A stretch of 64,000 bases of DNA from JABDKJ01 sp964609215 (GTDB lineage: Bacteria; Bacteroidota; Bacteroidia; Flavobacteriales_D; JABDKJ01): positions 186,001 to 250,000 of the forward strand of contig CAZSQZ010000004.1 of NCBI GenBank assembly GCA_964609215.1, written 5' to 3'. The notes under the pieces are model-generated. The model saw only the letters and a list, made by a program, of their open reading frames with translations. It did no database searches and was not told where the DNA came from. Below are positions 8,813 to 18,360 of the stretch, in pieces. A program made the translations under genes and the position numbers. The number at the start of each line of letters is the position of its first letter. Position 1 is the first letter of the stretch.

Positions 8813-10015
8813 ATGAAACTAACTCTATTTTTAATATTGATTTTCATTCATGCTGGCTCCTATTTTTCTCAAACCGACTTAGAGATTATAAAACTAAGTC
8901 CTCTGCCAACTTTTGGAAGAGACAATGCCTCTGGTTTTGCAATTCAAAACTTAGGTTATATCTGTTGCGGTTCATTCGGTGTTGAGGGTGGTTTTGAAAT
9001 GAGGCAGGACTTTTGGAGATATGATCCAAATCAGGATTCATGGTCTCAATTACCAAATTTTCCTGAAGAGCCTAGACAATTCGCCATGTCTTTCGAAAAT
9101 GAAAATTATGGGTATGTGATTGGTGGTCAAAATTCCAATACTTTTTTTAACGACATGTGGAGATTTGATCCTTTAAATGAAGTCTGGCAAGAAATGACAC
9201 CATTTCCTGGAGTAGCTAGAGCTGCTGGATCAATTTTTACTGCAAATGGTTTTGCATATCTAGGCACGGGTAGAGATAACACCGAAGTTTTTAAAGATTT
9301 TTGGAAATATGATATTGAAAACGATCAATGGACACAGCTTAGTGATTTTCCTGGTGGGTTGCGTTTTGAAACCAATGCTTTTTTCCGAAACGGCAAAGGC
9401 TTCCTAGGTTTAGGTCGAAATGAAAATTTCGAGTTTCAAAATGACATTTGGACTTTTGATTTATTAAATGAGATTTGGCAAGAGGAATGTGACATTTTAG
9501 AGCCTTTAGCATACACACAAGCGGAAATAGCTGGCGATTATGTTATTCTATTTGGTGGTCAGTACTCTGACTTAACTTTATCAAATACTGCTATAGCTCT
9601 TGATTTAACAACTCAATCTAATGACCTTTGTAATCTTCATGAAAAGGTTATCGAAATGGAAAAACGAAGGGAAAGTGCAGGATTTTCAATTGGTGATTCA
9701 GCATACTTTTTGGGAGGCTTATTTCTCGACAATATCAAAACAAATGAGCTATATAGAATTAGCACAGAAAATAATGACAGATTGCAAAAAGAGTTCATCT
9801 CATTTTATGCAAATGGAACTATTCTTTTCGATTCTGAAGAAATCATTGATAAAGTCAAAATATTCAATCAGATTGGTCAAATTATTGCCTCTGATTATCC
9901 ATTTGCAAGCAAGGGGTCAATACATGTCCCAAATACGAAACCTGGAATATATATAGTAAGCTATGAATCAAAATTATTCTCTGGCAGCGTTAAATTACTG
10001 ATTACCAATGATTAA
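8813..10015 (+). CDS. Secreted kelch-repeat protein, probable T9SS cargo
   Basis: The 400-residue protein has a signal peptide (MKLTLFLILIFIHAGSYFSQ). Residues ~40-310 contain five or six kelch repeats, each with the pattern (D/N)-(F/M)-W-(R/K)-(Y/F)-D-x6-W-x-(Q/E)-(L/M)-x-x-F-P (DFWRYDPNQDSW, DMWRFDPLNEVW, DFWKYDIENDQW, DIWTFDLLNEIW), which fold into a beta-propeller. The last ~65 residues (VKIFNQIGQIIASD, PGIYIVSYESK, VKLLITND) resemble a T9SS type A sorting domain but lack the usual YPNP start. It is divergent from dnaX with 47 bp between start codons. Ligand unknown. Confidence 0.85.
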   Translation: MKLTLFLILIFIHAGSYFSQTDLEIIKLSPLPTFGRDNASGFAIQNLGYICCGSFGVEGGFEMRQDFWRYDPNQDSWSQLPNFPEEPRQFAMSFENENYGYVIGGQNSNTFFNDMWRFDPLNEVWQEMTPFPGVARAAGSIFTANGFAYLGTGRDNTEVFKDFWKYDIENDQWTQLSDFPGGLRFETNAFFRNGKGFLGLGRNENFEFQNDIWTFDLLNEIWQEECDILEPLAYTQAEIAGDYVILFGGQYSDLTLSNTAIALDLTTQSNDLCNLHEKVIEMEKRRESAGFSIGDSAYFLGGLFLDNIKTNELYRISTENNDRLQKEFISFYANGTILFDSEEIIDKVKIFNQIGQIIASDYPFASKGSIHVPNTKPGIYIVSYESKLFSGSVKLLITND

Positions 10016-10041
10016 CGAAAATAAATATTACACGTTTAAAC

Positions 10042-10072
10042 TTTCATGGGAGGGTGAAAATAATTACCTTTG
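10042..10072 (+). promoter_or_regulatory. Promoter of the rpsF-rpsR-rplI operon
   Basis: TTTC (10042-10045), a 19-bp spacer and TACCTTTG (10065-10072) match the Bacteroidota consensus TTTG-N19-TAnnTTTG with one mismatch. The start of transcription should lie near 10079, giving a leader of about 25 nt before rpsF. Confidence 0.75.
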
Positions 10073-10103
10073 CGCTCCAATTTTTAAAAGTTAAATTATA
10101 ATA

Positions 10104-10460
10104 ATGAGAAATCGATACGAAACCGTATTCATCTTAACTCCCGTTTTGTCTGAAGATCAGGCAAAGGATGCGGTTAAAAATTTTAAATCGTTTCTTAAAG
10201 ATCAAGGAGCCGATATTAAGTTTGATGAGGATTGGGGGCTGAGAAAATTAGCTTACCCGATTCAAAAGAAAACTACTGGATTCTACTATTTGTTTGAATT
10301 CGAGTCTGAAGGTGCTGTGATTGATAAGTTCGAGACAATGTTCAGAAGAGATGAACGTGTCATCAGATTTTTAACCATCAAGATGGACAACGATCACATT
10401 GCATTCGCAGAGCGAAGAAGAAACAAAGCAAAAGAACCTAAAGCTGAAGCAGCTAATTAA
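10104..10460 (+). CDS. rpsF: 30S ribosomal protein S6
   Basis: At 118 residues this has the normal length for S6. It begins MRNRYETVFILTPVLSEDQ and keeps the characteristic WGLRKLAYPIQKKTTGFYYLFEFE core, ending in the Lys/Ala/Glu-rich tail usual in Bacteroidota. S6 binds the 30S platform as a pair with S18. It is followed 11 bp later by rpsR and then rplI, the conserved order of this operon in Bacteroidota. A good promoter lies 30 bp upstream. Confidence 0.98.
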   Translation: MRNRYETVFILTPVLSEDQAKDAVKNFKSFLKDQGADIKFDEDWGLRKLAYPIQKKTTGFYYLFEFESEGAVIDKFETMFRRDERVIRFLTIKMDNDHIAFAERRRNKAKEPKAEAAN

Positions 10461-10471
10461 AAAAGAATATT

Positions 10472-10735
10472 ATGGCGGACAAGGATATTAGATATTTAGC
10501 ACCCATTGATATTGACACCAAAAAATCTAAGTATTGTAGATTTAAGAAAAATGGTATCAAATACATTGATTATAAAGACCCTGATTATTTAATGATGTTA
10601 TTAAATGAGCAGGGAAAGATTTTGCCAAGAAGACTTACTGGTACTTCATTAAAGTATCAAAGAAAAGTGGGTCAAGCGATTAAAAGAGCAAGACACTTGG
10701 CTATTTTACCATACGTAGGCGATATGCTGAAATAA
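10472..10735 (+). CDS. rpsR: 30S ribosomal protein S18
   Basis: The 87-residue protein carries the S18 signature YIDYKDPDYLMMLLNEQGKILPRRLTG, here shown in part as YKDPDYL and GKILPRRLTG, followed by KYQRKVGQAIKRARHLAILPY. It binds with S6 at the 30S platform. It sits between rpsF and rplI with gaps of 11 and 12 bp. Full length, no anomalies. Confidence 0.98.
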   Translation: MADKDIRYLAPIDIDTKKSKYCRFKKNGIKYIDYKDPDYLMMLLNEQGKILPRRLTGTSLKYQRKVGQAIKRARHLAILPYVGDMLK

Positions 10736-10747
10736 AGACAAATTGTT

Positions 10748-11194
10748 ATGGAAGTTATACTAAAGAAAGACGTAGACAATTTGGGATCAGCTAATGAGAT
10801 CGTTACAGTTAAGCCTGGTTACGGTAGAAATTTTTTGATCCCTAAAGGAATGGCAATTTTGGCAACACCTTCGGAGAAGAAGGTCATGGCTGAAAACATA
10901 AAGCAACAAGCTCATAAAGCTGCAAAAGTTAAAGATGAAGCAGAAGCTTTAGCTGGAAAGCTAGAAGGCGTTTCTCTTAAAATTGGAGCAAAGGCTGGAG
11001 AAAGTGGAAAGATTTTTGGTTCTGTAAATACTATTCAATTAGCTGAAGCATTGGCTAAAGCAGGATTTGATGTTGACAGAAAGAAAATCTCTATCAAAGA
11101 AGAACCAATTAAAAACCTAGGTTCTTATACTGCAAAAATCAAGTTGCATAAAGAGGTAACTCAAGAAGTAGCTTTTGATGTAGTTGAAGAATAG
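10748..11194 (+). CDS. rplI: 50S ribosomal protein L9
   Basis: The 148-residue protein begins MEVILKKDVDNLGSANEIV and contains the L9 N-terminal signature VKPGYGRNFLIPKGMA, followed by the long connecting helix and a C-terminal domain (KAGESGKIFGSVNT, KKISIKEEPIKNLGSY). L9 binds domain V of 23S rRNA near the L1 stalk. It is last in the rpsF-rpsR-rplI operon and is followed by a strong terminator. Confidence 0.98.
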   Translation: MEVILKKDVDNLGSANEIVTVKPGYGRNFLIPKGMAILATPSEKKVMAENIKQQAHKAAKVKDEAEALAGKLEGVSLKIGAKAGESGKIFGSVNTIQLAEALAKAGFDVDRKKISIKEEPIKNLGSYTAKIKLHKEVTQEVAFDVVEE

Positions 11195-11214
11195 GATTTT
11201 AAGATAATACTTAC

Positions 11215-11251
11215 AAAGCCCCAATCATTATAGAATGATTGGGGCTTTTTT
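11215..11251. terminator. Bidirectional Rho-independent terminator after rplI
   Basis: A perfect 15-bp stem (11215-11229 with 11234-11248), containing a run of four G-C pairs, and a 4-nt ATAG loop, is followed by Ts on the plus strand and preceded by As, so it can act in both directions. It lies between the convergent rplI and the 11260-14664 gene. Confidence 0.9.
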
Positions 11252-11259
11252 AATACCTC

Positions 11260-14200
11260 TTATTCTATAATAATTTTCTCTGTTTTAATCTGCAAATCAT
11301 TTTGCACTCTTAAGAAGTAAATTCCCGAATTTAGATTAGCTAAATTAATTTCATGGGTTAACTCATTTCCAGAATTTCTAAACACATTTTCTCTTACCAC
11401 CTTCCCTTGAGAATCGATCAATTCTACAATATATTCTCGTCCAGTAAACCCATCCATTTCAACATTAAGAATGTCATTGGCTGGATTGGGATAAACGAAA
11501 ATATATGCATCGGCAGAAATATCATCTATGCCGGTTGTGTAACCAACAGTAAATTGATGGTCAATGAATTTTCCGAAATTTGGATTAAAAGTAATGAGTG
11601 TATTACTTGCATCGACATCTCTAATTCTCACAAAACCTGTTCCATCACTGTTTGCAAAAAAGCTCAAACCATCATCATCAGAATCTTCCACTACAAAACG
11701 ATAGCATCCCTGCTCTAAAGTAATGGTGTCATTATGTGTAACATTTGCTTGAGTAAAATCTTTATTATAAACTTCATTTCCTACCTCATCATAAATCCAC
11801 CACTCATTTTCAAAAGGAAAACTATTTGTTCTAAATCTGATTTCTAAATGCCCATTGTACTCTGGTGTGCTTTCAAAAACAGTTTTGTAGACGTTGTTGT
11901 TTGGATATTCATCAGTTAGACCATTTGGATTTTCTATCCGAACTTCGAATATATTTGTTGGTCCCCACCAAGTGACTGTTGAAATAGGCAAGGTGACAAC
12001 CTCGGTTTCCCCATAAGCCAAATTACCTTGCCAATCATAAGACAATTCGGTTCCTCCTTGAACATTGTAAATTATTTGAGCTGAGGTAAGGTTTTCACTT
12101 CCCCTATTGGCAATCATTACCTCCGCATTTCCACATACTGGATTAAAGTTGCTATGTCTATCCGCATTGGATGGAGATAATATATCTCTTATTTCCGCAT
12201 CCACTTCAAAATTAGTTTCTCCATACTCAATCAACTGAAAAGCAATTCTTTGATTTCCATCTGGAATGGACACAGGATCAATTCCATACTCAATAGAATT
12301 TACTTGTCCGGCTTCTACAAATGGAGTAATATCCCAATGATAGGTATCCGCAAAATCTCCAGGACACCACCCCGCCCTGTCAAAAATCCAAGTTCCTCCT
12401 TGATCAATAATAGGATTATCAGCACATTCCGTCCAATTCTGCCATGAATATTGCTCTACTCCATTTACTTTTACAAAATGATTGGTTGCACAAAATTCTG
12501 AACAATTTATTCCGCTGCCAAAGCCATGTCCTGTAGCTCTGGTCTTAATTACAAAGTGACTTGCGTCAGAATTCAATAAAATATCTCGAGCAGGAAGATC
12601 ATTATTCTCGCTAATTCCTTCTAAGGAATATTGTCCACTCCAAATTACTTGAGAAGAAAGCACATTTCTTCCTGGAGTTCCTTCTATAAAATGGAACTTT
12701 AAATCCAATAGTTCTTGAGTATTATGAGCTTGCAGATCTACTGAATCCTTCAAGTATAAAACATAATCAGATACATCCACTAGATAGGTCCATCCATCTT
12801 CTCCCAAAGAGAGTCCTATTCCATAAGGAGTAACATAGTTACCTAACTGAACTGTTTCCACTATATCAAAAACGTTCCAATAGGATAGCTCTTGATTCTG
12901 AAATTCTTGTAAAAATCCATAAAAAGTGGAATCAATAATATTACCCGCTGGATCAAATATATAACCATATTCTCTTTCCCATCCATAAATAATGGACGTC
13001 TCTAAAGGAAGCAAAGCAGTATCTGTATATACCTGAACTGAAGTTGAAGGAACTTCTACCAAGTCAAAAACCAAGGTGGAATCTATTGAAATATCATAGT
13101 CTCCATTATAAAGAGAAATATCAGGTCTTAATTCTGTTTGCACTAAGTTGTAAGAGAGATCAAGATTATTTGCTTCGTAAGAAGGCATCCCAAAGACGCT
13201 TGCCTGGTATTCATTCACAGACTGTTCACTTATAATTGGAGATACTTCCTGATCAAATGTGAAGTTCACCAGCAAATTATCAAAGTGGGGATGAGAAGGA
13301 GTAATTGACTTGTTCATGTATTCAGCAATAGTGCTCTGATCAAGTTCAACATCCCAAACTCTAAATTCATCAATAAAACCCTCGTAATAAGTCTGACTTA
13401 ATGAAGTTGAACTAGATCCTATACGAAACTTAGTCGCCCCTTCCATACTTCTTATTCTATTATTTCCCTCATGAAAAAGAGTTCCATTCAAATAGATCTT
13501 CATGTGTCCAGTTGCTGAATTCTTCGTAAAGGCCCAATGATTCCATTGACCTTCATAAGCTGATTCTGGTGCCACCTTGTTTATCCTGTCATATGTTCCC
13601 AAATGACCAGCATCCCAATATACTTGACCATTGCCCCAAGGAAGGTGAGTACTAAATAATCTATTATTGTCTTCATTTACTCCCTGAAACAAATAAGTTG
13701 CAGTTGGCAAGATATCAGGATTCCCGTATGTCCAAGCGGATACCGTAATTTGCTCATCAATACTTTCAAATGCACTTGCTGGCACATCTATATAAGTGCC
13801 TTGAGAAAACTTATAAAAGCCATTACTTTCTTCTTGATAAATACACTCTGCTCCTGGAATAGTGCTTGCACTTAATTCAAAGTCTACTCCTATTTGGTCA
13901 GTATGAATCTCGAACTCAATCAATATATTAGAAACTCCATTCCAATCGAATGCTTCCATAAAGTAGATATCATTCTGCCCAATACTACCTTGAAATGATC
14001 CATTATAAACTAATGTTGAAGCGGTATTTATATATGTTCCATTGAATTCATCATCTGCAATGTTGGCCAATCTGATATTGAGAACATCAATCATTTCTCC
14101 CAAACTATTTACATCAAAAGACATTTTGCCTATGCTGCCTGCAGACAATCCTGCCGATGATAATTCCTCCTCAGTTAAAATAAACTGTGCTTTAGATGAA

Positions 14201-14664
14201 TTTGTGGAAGATGGAATAATGTAAGAAGCACTTTCATCACCATTACCCAAATCATATTCAACTTCGTTAGAAGCTGAATTTAATACTGTTGAATATTGAT
14301 AGCTCTGATAAGTATCAAAAACTGGATTGGTATGAATAAAAAACTCATCAGGATTCTCACCGTTAATAATATATTCGGGATGTACCAGTATATTGGAATC
14401 TAATAATTCTGTATGGTTATATACATTGGTAAAAGTTGTAAAATCCCACTCACCGCAAGCAAATCCATCGGCAATAGTTGCGGCATCGCACTTTATAGTA
14501 TACTCCATTAAAATCTTTTCCCATGTAGTGGTATCTGTAGGAAAATTGAACCATCCTCTGCGCTTAGCTATATCGGAAAATTCAAAGGTTTGAACGCTAA
14601 GAGTATCCTGAGCGGTTATGGTAATTATAAAAAATAAAGAAAAAATAAAGCTACAAGCTTTCAT
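11260..14664 (-). CDS. Large T9SS-secreted protein with PNGase F-like and LamG domains
   Basis: The 1134-residue protein has a signal peptide (MKACSFIFSLFFIITITAQ). Residues ~37-75 (GWFNFP, EYTIKCD, ACGEWDFTTFTNVYNH) match the N-terminus of peptide-N-glycosidase F-related proteins. Residues ~273-470 form a LamG/concanavalin-like domain (ITVSAWTYGN, WNHWAFTKN, GFIDEFRVWD, NFTFDQ). Residues ~640-830 (LKFHFIEGTPGRNVLS, GHGFGSGINCSEFC at ~710, TWIFDRAGWCPGDF at ~760) match the catalytic half of PNGase F-like proteins. Residues ~1050-1134 (VYPNPANDILNVE, GIYFLRVQND) are a T9SS type A sorting domain. The LamG domain seems inserted in the PNGase-like part. N-glycan release is only an inference; the activity of this subfamily is untested to my knowledge. 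Confidence 0.88.
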   Translation of the reverse strand: MKACSFIFSLFFIITITAQDTLSVQTFEFSDIAKRRGWFNFPTDTTTWEKILMEYTIKCDAATIADGFACGEWDFTTFTNVYNHTELLDSNILVHPEYIINGENPDEFFIHTNPVFDTYQSYQYSTVLNSASNEVEYDLGNGDESASYIIPSSTNSSKAQFILTEEELSSAGLSAGSIGKMSFDVNSLGEMIDVLNIRLANIADDEFNGTYINTASTLVYNGSFQGSIGQNDIYFMEAFDWNGVSNILIEFEIHTDQIGVDFELSASTIPGAECIYQEESNGFYKFSQGTYIDVPASAFESIDEQITVSAWTYGNPDILPTATYLFQGVNEDNNRLFSTHLPWGNGQVYWDAGHLGTYDRINKVAPESAYEGQWNHWAFTKNSATGHMKIYLNGTLFHEGNNRIRSMEGATKFRIGSSSTSLSQTYYEGFIDEFRVWDVELDQSTIAEYMNKSITPSHPHFDNLLVNFTFDQEVSPIISEQSVNEYQASVFGMPSYEANNLDLSYNLVQTELRPDISLYNGDYDISIDSTLVFDLVEVPSTSVQVYTDTALLPLETSIIYGWEREYGYIFDPAGNIIDSTFYGFLQEFQNQELSYWNVFDIVETVQLGNYVTPYGIGLSLGEDGWTYLVDVSDYVLYLKDSVDLQAHNTQELLDLKFHFIEGTPGRNVLSSQVIWSGQYSLEGISENNDLPARDILLNSDASHFVIKTRATGHGFGSGINCSEFCATNHFVKVNGVEQYSWQNWTECADNPIIDQGGTWIFDRAGWCPGDFADTYHWDITPFVEAGQVNSIEYGIDPVSIPDGNQRIAFQLIEYGETNFEVDAEIRDILSPSNADRHSNFNPVCGNAEVMIANRGSENLTSAQIIYNVQGGTELSYDWQGNLAYGETEVVTLPISTVTWWGPTNIFEVRIENPNGLTDEYPNNNVYKTVFESTPEYNGHLEIRFRTNSFPFENEWWIYDEVGNEVYNKDFTQANVTHNDTITLEQGCYRFVVEDSDDDGLSFFANSDGTGFVRIRDVDASNTLITFNPNFGKFIDHQFTVGYTTGIDDISADAYIFVYPNPANDILNVEMDGFTGREYIVELIDSQGKVVRENVFRNSGNELTHEINLANLNSGIYFLRVQNDLQIKTEKIIIE

Positions 14665-14706
14665 ATCAGTCTGATTTGGTAGCCCAAGATAAAAAAATAC
14701 CTCTAT

Positions 14707-15942
14707 TTATTCGTGCCGTAAGGATTCTATAGGGTCCAATTTTGAGGCCTTAGATGCAGGATAAATTCCAGAAAGAATAGAAACTAAAATACACACGGCT
14801 ATGGAAACTATAATCCAAGTCCATGGAAATACAAAAGCACCTAAAAAAGCACCCACCGCAACAGAAATTAGTATCCCCAAAATTATACCAACTAATCCTC
14901 CTAGCTGACCAATAAAAATGGATTCCCAAAGAAATTGATTCATGATATCCTTATTGGTAGCTCCAATAGATTTCCGAAGGCCAATTTCTCTTGTTCTTTC
15001 GGAAACAGAAACTAACATGATATTCATCAAACCTATTCCAGCTCCTAGAAGCGTAATAATTGCAATAACAATAGTGCCCAGTTTAATACTTGTTATCATT
15101 TCCAGTAACTGAGAAGCAACACTGTCACTTTTTCGAACTTGAAAGGAGCTTTCATCTCCGGGTAAATCACCTCTTACAATTCTAAAAATTCCTGTAGCGT
15201 TATCAATTGACGCGTCCAACAATTCTGGGTTTCCCTCTATAACGTTTATATAATACCAAGATGAACTTGTGGCATAGTTCAACTTAAAGGTCCCCAATGG
15301 AATTACCGCTAAATTGTCACCTGCAAATCCAAAAGAATTTCCCTTTGAAAGCAAAGTACCAATAACCTTATAACGCTCACTTCCTAAATAAATAAACTTA
15401 TTGATCGGGTTCTCGTTATTAACAAATAACTTACTGATTAAATCCTGTCCTAAAATCACTACTCTAGAACCTAAAATATTGTCAGTTTTTGAAAAATTCC
15501 TCCCTTTTTCAAGATCATATCCAGATGCTGTTAAATAATTTTCATCCCCTGCAATTACTCTAACGTTGGGGTTTGTTTTTTCTGAATTGAACTTCAACGT
15601 AGCAATTCCCGACAAGAATGCGCTTACCGAAACCACCTCGGCTTCGTTAAATCGACTTGCAAACTCTAAAGCCTCGGAATAAGAAATCTTTGGAAAAATT
15701 TTACGGGCCCTGCCACTTCTGTTTCTCCCCTCACTGCTCTTATTTTGAAGTGTATAAGTATTAGATCCCATTGAAGAAAACTCACTGGTAATCTTGGCCT
15801 TTAGATTATCGGTACTCGCAAATATCCCAACCATTGCCATAATACCGATACCTATTATTAGTACTGTTAAAATAGTTCGCAGAAGTTGTCCTCTAATGGA
15901 TCTCCAGGCAATTTTGATATTTTCTAACCAAGTTCTAAGCAA
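14707..15942 (-). CDS. MacB/FtsX-type ABC transporter permease
   Basis: The product (~411 residues) has one membrane segment near the N-terminus (LRTILTVLIIGIGIMAMVGI), a periplasmic MacB-PCD domain, and three C-terminal membrane segments of the FtsX domain with the signature VSERTREIGLRKSIGATNKDI and the end YPASKASKLDPIESLRHE. Such permeases work with a MacB-like ATPase, not encoded nearby, in mechanotransmission or export. No in-frame ATG is upstream of the first membrane segment. I choose the TTG at 15942 (MLRTWLENIKIAWRS), because family members begin about 20 residues before it; a TTG at 15996 would almost reach the aconitase start codon. Confidence 0.88.
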   Translation of the reverse strand: MLRTWLENIKIAWRSIRGQLLRTILTVLIIGIGIMAMVGIFASTDNLKAKITSEFSSMGSNTYTLQNKSSEGRNRSGRARKIFPKISYSEALEFASRFNEAEVVSVSAFLSGIATLKFNSEKTNPNVRVIAGDENYLTASGYDLEKGRNFSKTDNILGSRVVILGQDLISKLFVNNENPINKFIYLGSERYKVIGTLLSKGNSFGFAGDNLAVIPLGTFKLNYATSSSWYYINVIEGNPELLDASIDNATGIFRIVRGDLPGDESSFQVRKSDSVASQLLEMITSIKLGTIVIAIITLLGAGIGLMNIMLVSVSERTREIGLRKSIGATNKDIMNQFLWESIFIGQLGGLVGIILGILISVAVGAFLGAFVFPWTWIIVSIAVCILVSILSGIYPASKASKLDPIESLRHE

Positions 15943-16001
15943 AAAATCAAATCTTAAAATGCAATTTCGTATTTTCGGCAACCAATTTAAAATCAATTTT
16001 C

Positions 16002-18272
16002 ATGGCTTTCGACATCGATATGATAAAAGCTGTTTACAGCAAATTTCCTGAACGCATTTCTTCTGCACGTAAAGTTCTAAATAAACCTTTGACATTAAGT
16101 GAAAAAATTCTTTATGGTCATTTATGGGATGGAGAGGCAAATGAAGCTTATGAAAGGGGAAATTCTTATGTTGATTTTGCTCCAGACAGAGTTGCTATGC
16201 AAGATGCTACTGCGCAAATGGCTCTTTTACAATTTATGCAAGCCGGGAAGAAAAAAGTTGCTGTTCCCTCAACCGTGCACTTAGATCATCTCATTCAAGC
16301 TAGAATTGGTGCAGACAAAGATCTTCAAAATGCAATAAATCAAAGTAGTGAAGTTTTTAATTTTTTGGAATCTGCTTCAAATAAATATGGAATTGGTTTC
16401 TGGAAGCCTGGTGCTGGAATAATTCATCAAGTTGTGCTTGAAAACTATGCATTTCCAGGTGGTATGATGATCGGAACAGACTCTCACACGGTGAACGCTG
16501 GTGGTCTTGGAATGGTTGCAATTGGTGTTGGTGGTGCTGATGCTGTTGATGTGATGGCTGGCATGCCTTGGGAACTAAAATTCCCGAAATTAATTGGTGT
16601 TAAGTTGGTTGGAAAATTGAGCGGTTGGACGGCTCCAAAAGATGTGATCCTAAAAGTTGCCGGAATTTTAACTGTAAAAGGAGGAACAGGAGCAATTGTA
16701 GAATATTTTGGAGAAGGTGCAAATTCAATGAGTTGTACCGGAAAAGGCACCATTTGTAATATGGGCGCTGAAATTGGAGCAACTACCTCAACGTTTGGCT
16801 ACGATGATGCCATGGAAAGATATTTAAGAGCTACTGACAGGAACGATGTTGCAGATGCTGCAAATGGCATAAGAGAACATTTAACTGGCGATCCTGAAGT
16901 CTATGCTAATCCAGAACAATACTTTGATCAAGTCATTGAAATTAACTTGAGCGAATTAAAGCCTCATTTGAATGGCCCTTTCACTCCGGACCTAGCAACT
17001 GAAGTTGGCACAATGAATGCAAAAGCGCAAAAGAATGAGTGGCCCCTAGATGTTGAGTGGGGATTAATAGGTTCTTGCACTAATTCATCTTATGAAGATT
17101 TAAGTAGAGCAGCATCTGTTGCAAAACAAGCAGTGGAAAAAGGTTTAGAAACAAAAGCAAAGTTTGGTATAAATCCAGGTTCAGAGCAGGTAAGGTACAC
17201 AGCAGAAAGAGATGGCTTACTTGATATTTTTGAGGATTTAGATGCGACAATTTTCACTAATGCATGCGGTCCTTGCATTGGTCAATGGGCTAGATATCAA
17301 GACCCAAAAAATGCTCCAAAGAACAGTATTGTGCACTCCTTTAACAGGAACTTTGCTAAAAGAGCAGATGGAAACCCTAACACACATGCTTTTGTAACCT
17401 CTCCAGAGATGGTGGCTGCTATCGCTATTTCTGGTAGATTAGATTTCAATCCAATTACTGATACCCTCCTAAATAAAGATGGACAGGAGGTAAAATTAAA
17501 CGAGCCTACTGGCTGGGAACTTCCCCCTAAAGGTTTTGACGTTGAAGACAATGGCTATATAGAACCCGCTGCAGATGGATCTGGAGTAGATATTGTGGTG
17601 AATCCAGATTCTGAAAGATTGGAATTACTCAGCCCCTTCAAACCTTGGGATGGAGAAAATATAACAGGAGCAAAATTATTGATAAAGGCCTTTGGAAAAT
17701 GTACAACTGATCATATTTCAATGGCTGGACCTTGGTTAAAATATAGAGGTCATTTGGATAATATATCCAACAATTGCTTAATAGGTGCCGTGAATGCCTA
17801 TAACAAAGAAACCAATCATGTTAAGAGTCAAATTAATGGCGAATACGGGGAAGTTCCCGCTACCCAAAGAGCGTATAAGGCTGCTGGAATACCCACAGTA
17901 GTTATTGGAGATCATAATTATGGAGAAGGTTCTTCAAGAGAACATGCTGCTATGGAACCTCGACATCTTGGAGTATTTGCTGTTTTAGTAAAGTCTTTTG
18001 CTAGAATCCACGAAACCAATCTGAAGAAACAAGGAATGTTAGGAATAACTTTTAATGATGAGGCAGATTATGATAAGATAATGGAGGATGATACCTTTAA
18101 TTTCGTGGATTTAAAGGAATTTGCACCTAGTAAACCATTAAATATTGAAGTAGTTCATGCAGATGGCACTAAAGACATGATTCAGGCCAACCACACATAT
18201 AATGCACAGCAGATTGAATGGTTTAAAGAAGGTTCAGCTCTTAATCTGATTAGCAAAGAACAAATGAACTAG
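16002..18272 (+). CDS. acnA: Aconitate hydratase
   Basis: Aconitase interconverts citrate and isocitrate in the TCA cycle with a [4Fe-4S] cluster. The 756-residue protein is of the mitochondrial type. Cluster-ligand cysteines are at 359 (IGSCTNSS), 422 and 425 (NACGPCIGQW), matching the spacing in mitochondrial aconitase; the swivel-domain motif YGEGSSREHAAMEPRHLG is intact. The start MAFDIDMIKAVY is the usual one in Bacteroidota. It is divergent from the permease with only 59 bp between start codons; a -7-like TATTTTCG is at 15970-15977. Isocitrate dehydrogenase lies elsewhere in the window (31947). Confidence 0.97.
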   Translation: MAFDIDMIKAVYSKFPERISSARKVLNKPLTLSEKILYGHLWDGEANEAYERGNSYVDFAPDRVAMQDATAQMALLQFMQAGKKKVAVPSTVHLDHLIQARIGADKDLQNAINQSSEVFNFLESASNKYGIGFWKPGAGIIHQVVLENYAFPGGMMIGTDSHTVNAGGLGMVAIGVGGADAVDVMAGMPWELKFPKLIGVKLVGKLSGWTAPKDVILKVAGILTVKGGTGAIVEYFGEGANSMSCTGKGTICNMGAEIGATTSTFGYDDAMERYLRATDRNDVADAANGIREHLTGDPEVYANPEQYFDQVIEINLSELKPHLNGPFTPDLATEVGTMNAKAQKNEWPLDVEWGLIGSCTNSSYEDLSRAASVAKQAVEKGLETKAKFGINPGSEQVRYTAERDGLLDIFEDLDATIFTNACGPCIGQWARYQDPKNAPKNSIVHSFNRNFAKRADGNPNTHAFVTSPEMVAAIAISGRLDFNPITDTLLNKDGQEVKLNEPTGWELPPKGFDVEDNGYIEPAADGSGVDIVVNPDSERLELLSPFKPWDGENITGAKLLIKAFGKCTTDHISMAGPWLKYRGHLDNISNNCLIGAVNAYNKETNHVKSQINGEYGEVPATQRAYKAAGIPTVVIGDHNYGEGSSREHAAMEPRHLGVFAVLVKSFARIHETNLKKQGMLGITFNDEADYDKIMEDDTFNFVDLKEFAPSKPLNIEVVHADGTKDMIQANHTYNAQQIEWFKEGSALNLISKEQMN

Positions 18273-18300
18273 TTTCAAAGCCTTATATTTATTGTTAATT

Positions 18301-18334
18301 TTTGTTTTAGGCGGTAAATATTGTTTTATATTCG
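18301..18334 (+). promoter_or_regulatory. Promoter of the 18361 outer-membrane protein gene
   Basis: TTTG (18301-18304), a 22-bp spacer and TATATTCG (18327-18334) fit the Bacteroidota promoter. The implied transcription start near 18341 excludes the in-frame start at 18292 and supports the ATG at 18361. Confidence 0.55.
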
Positions 18335-18360
18335 ACCAAATTTTAAAATTACATACTACT

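Noticed and set aside
9621..9956. A 111-codon plus-strand frame inside the kelch gene
   Set aside because: It is an out-of-frame shadow of the C-terminal half of the kelch protein.
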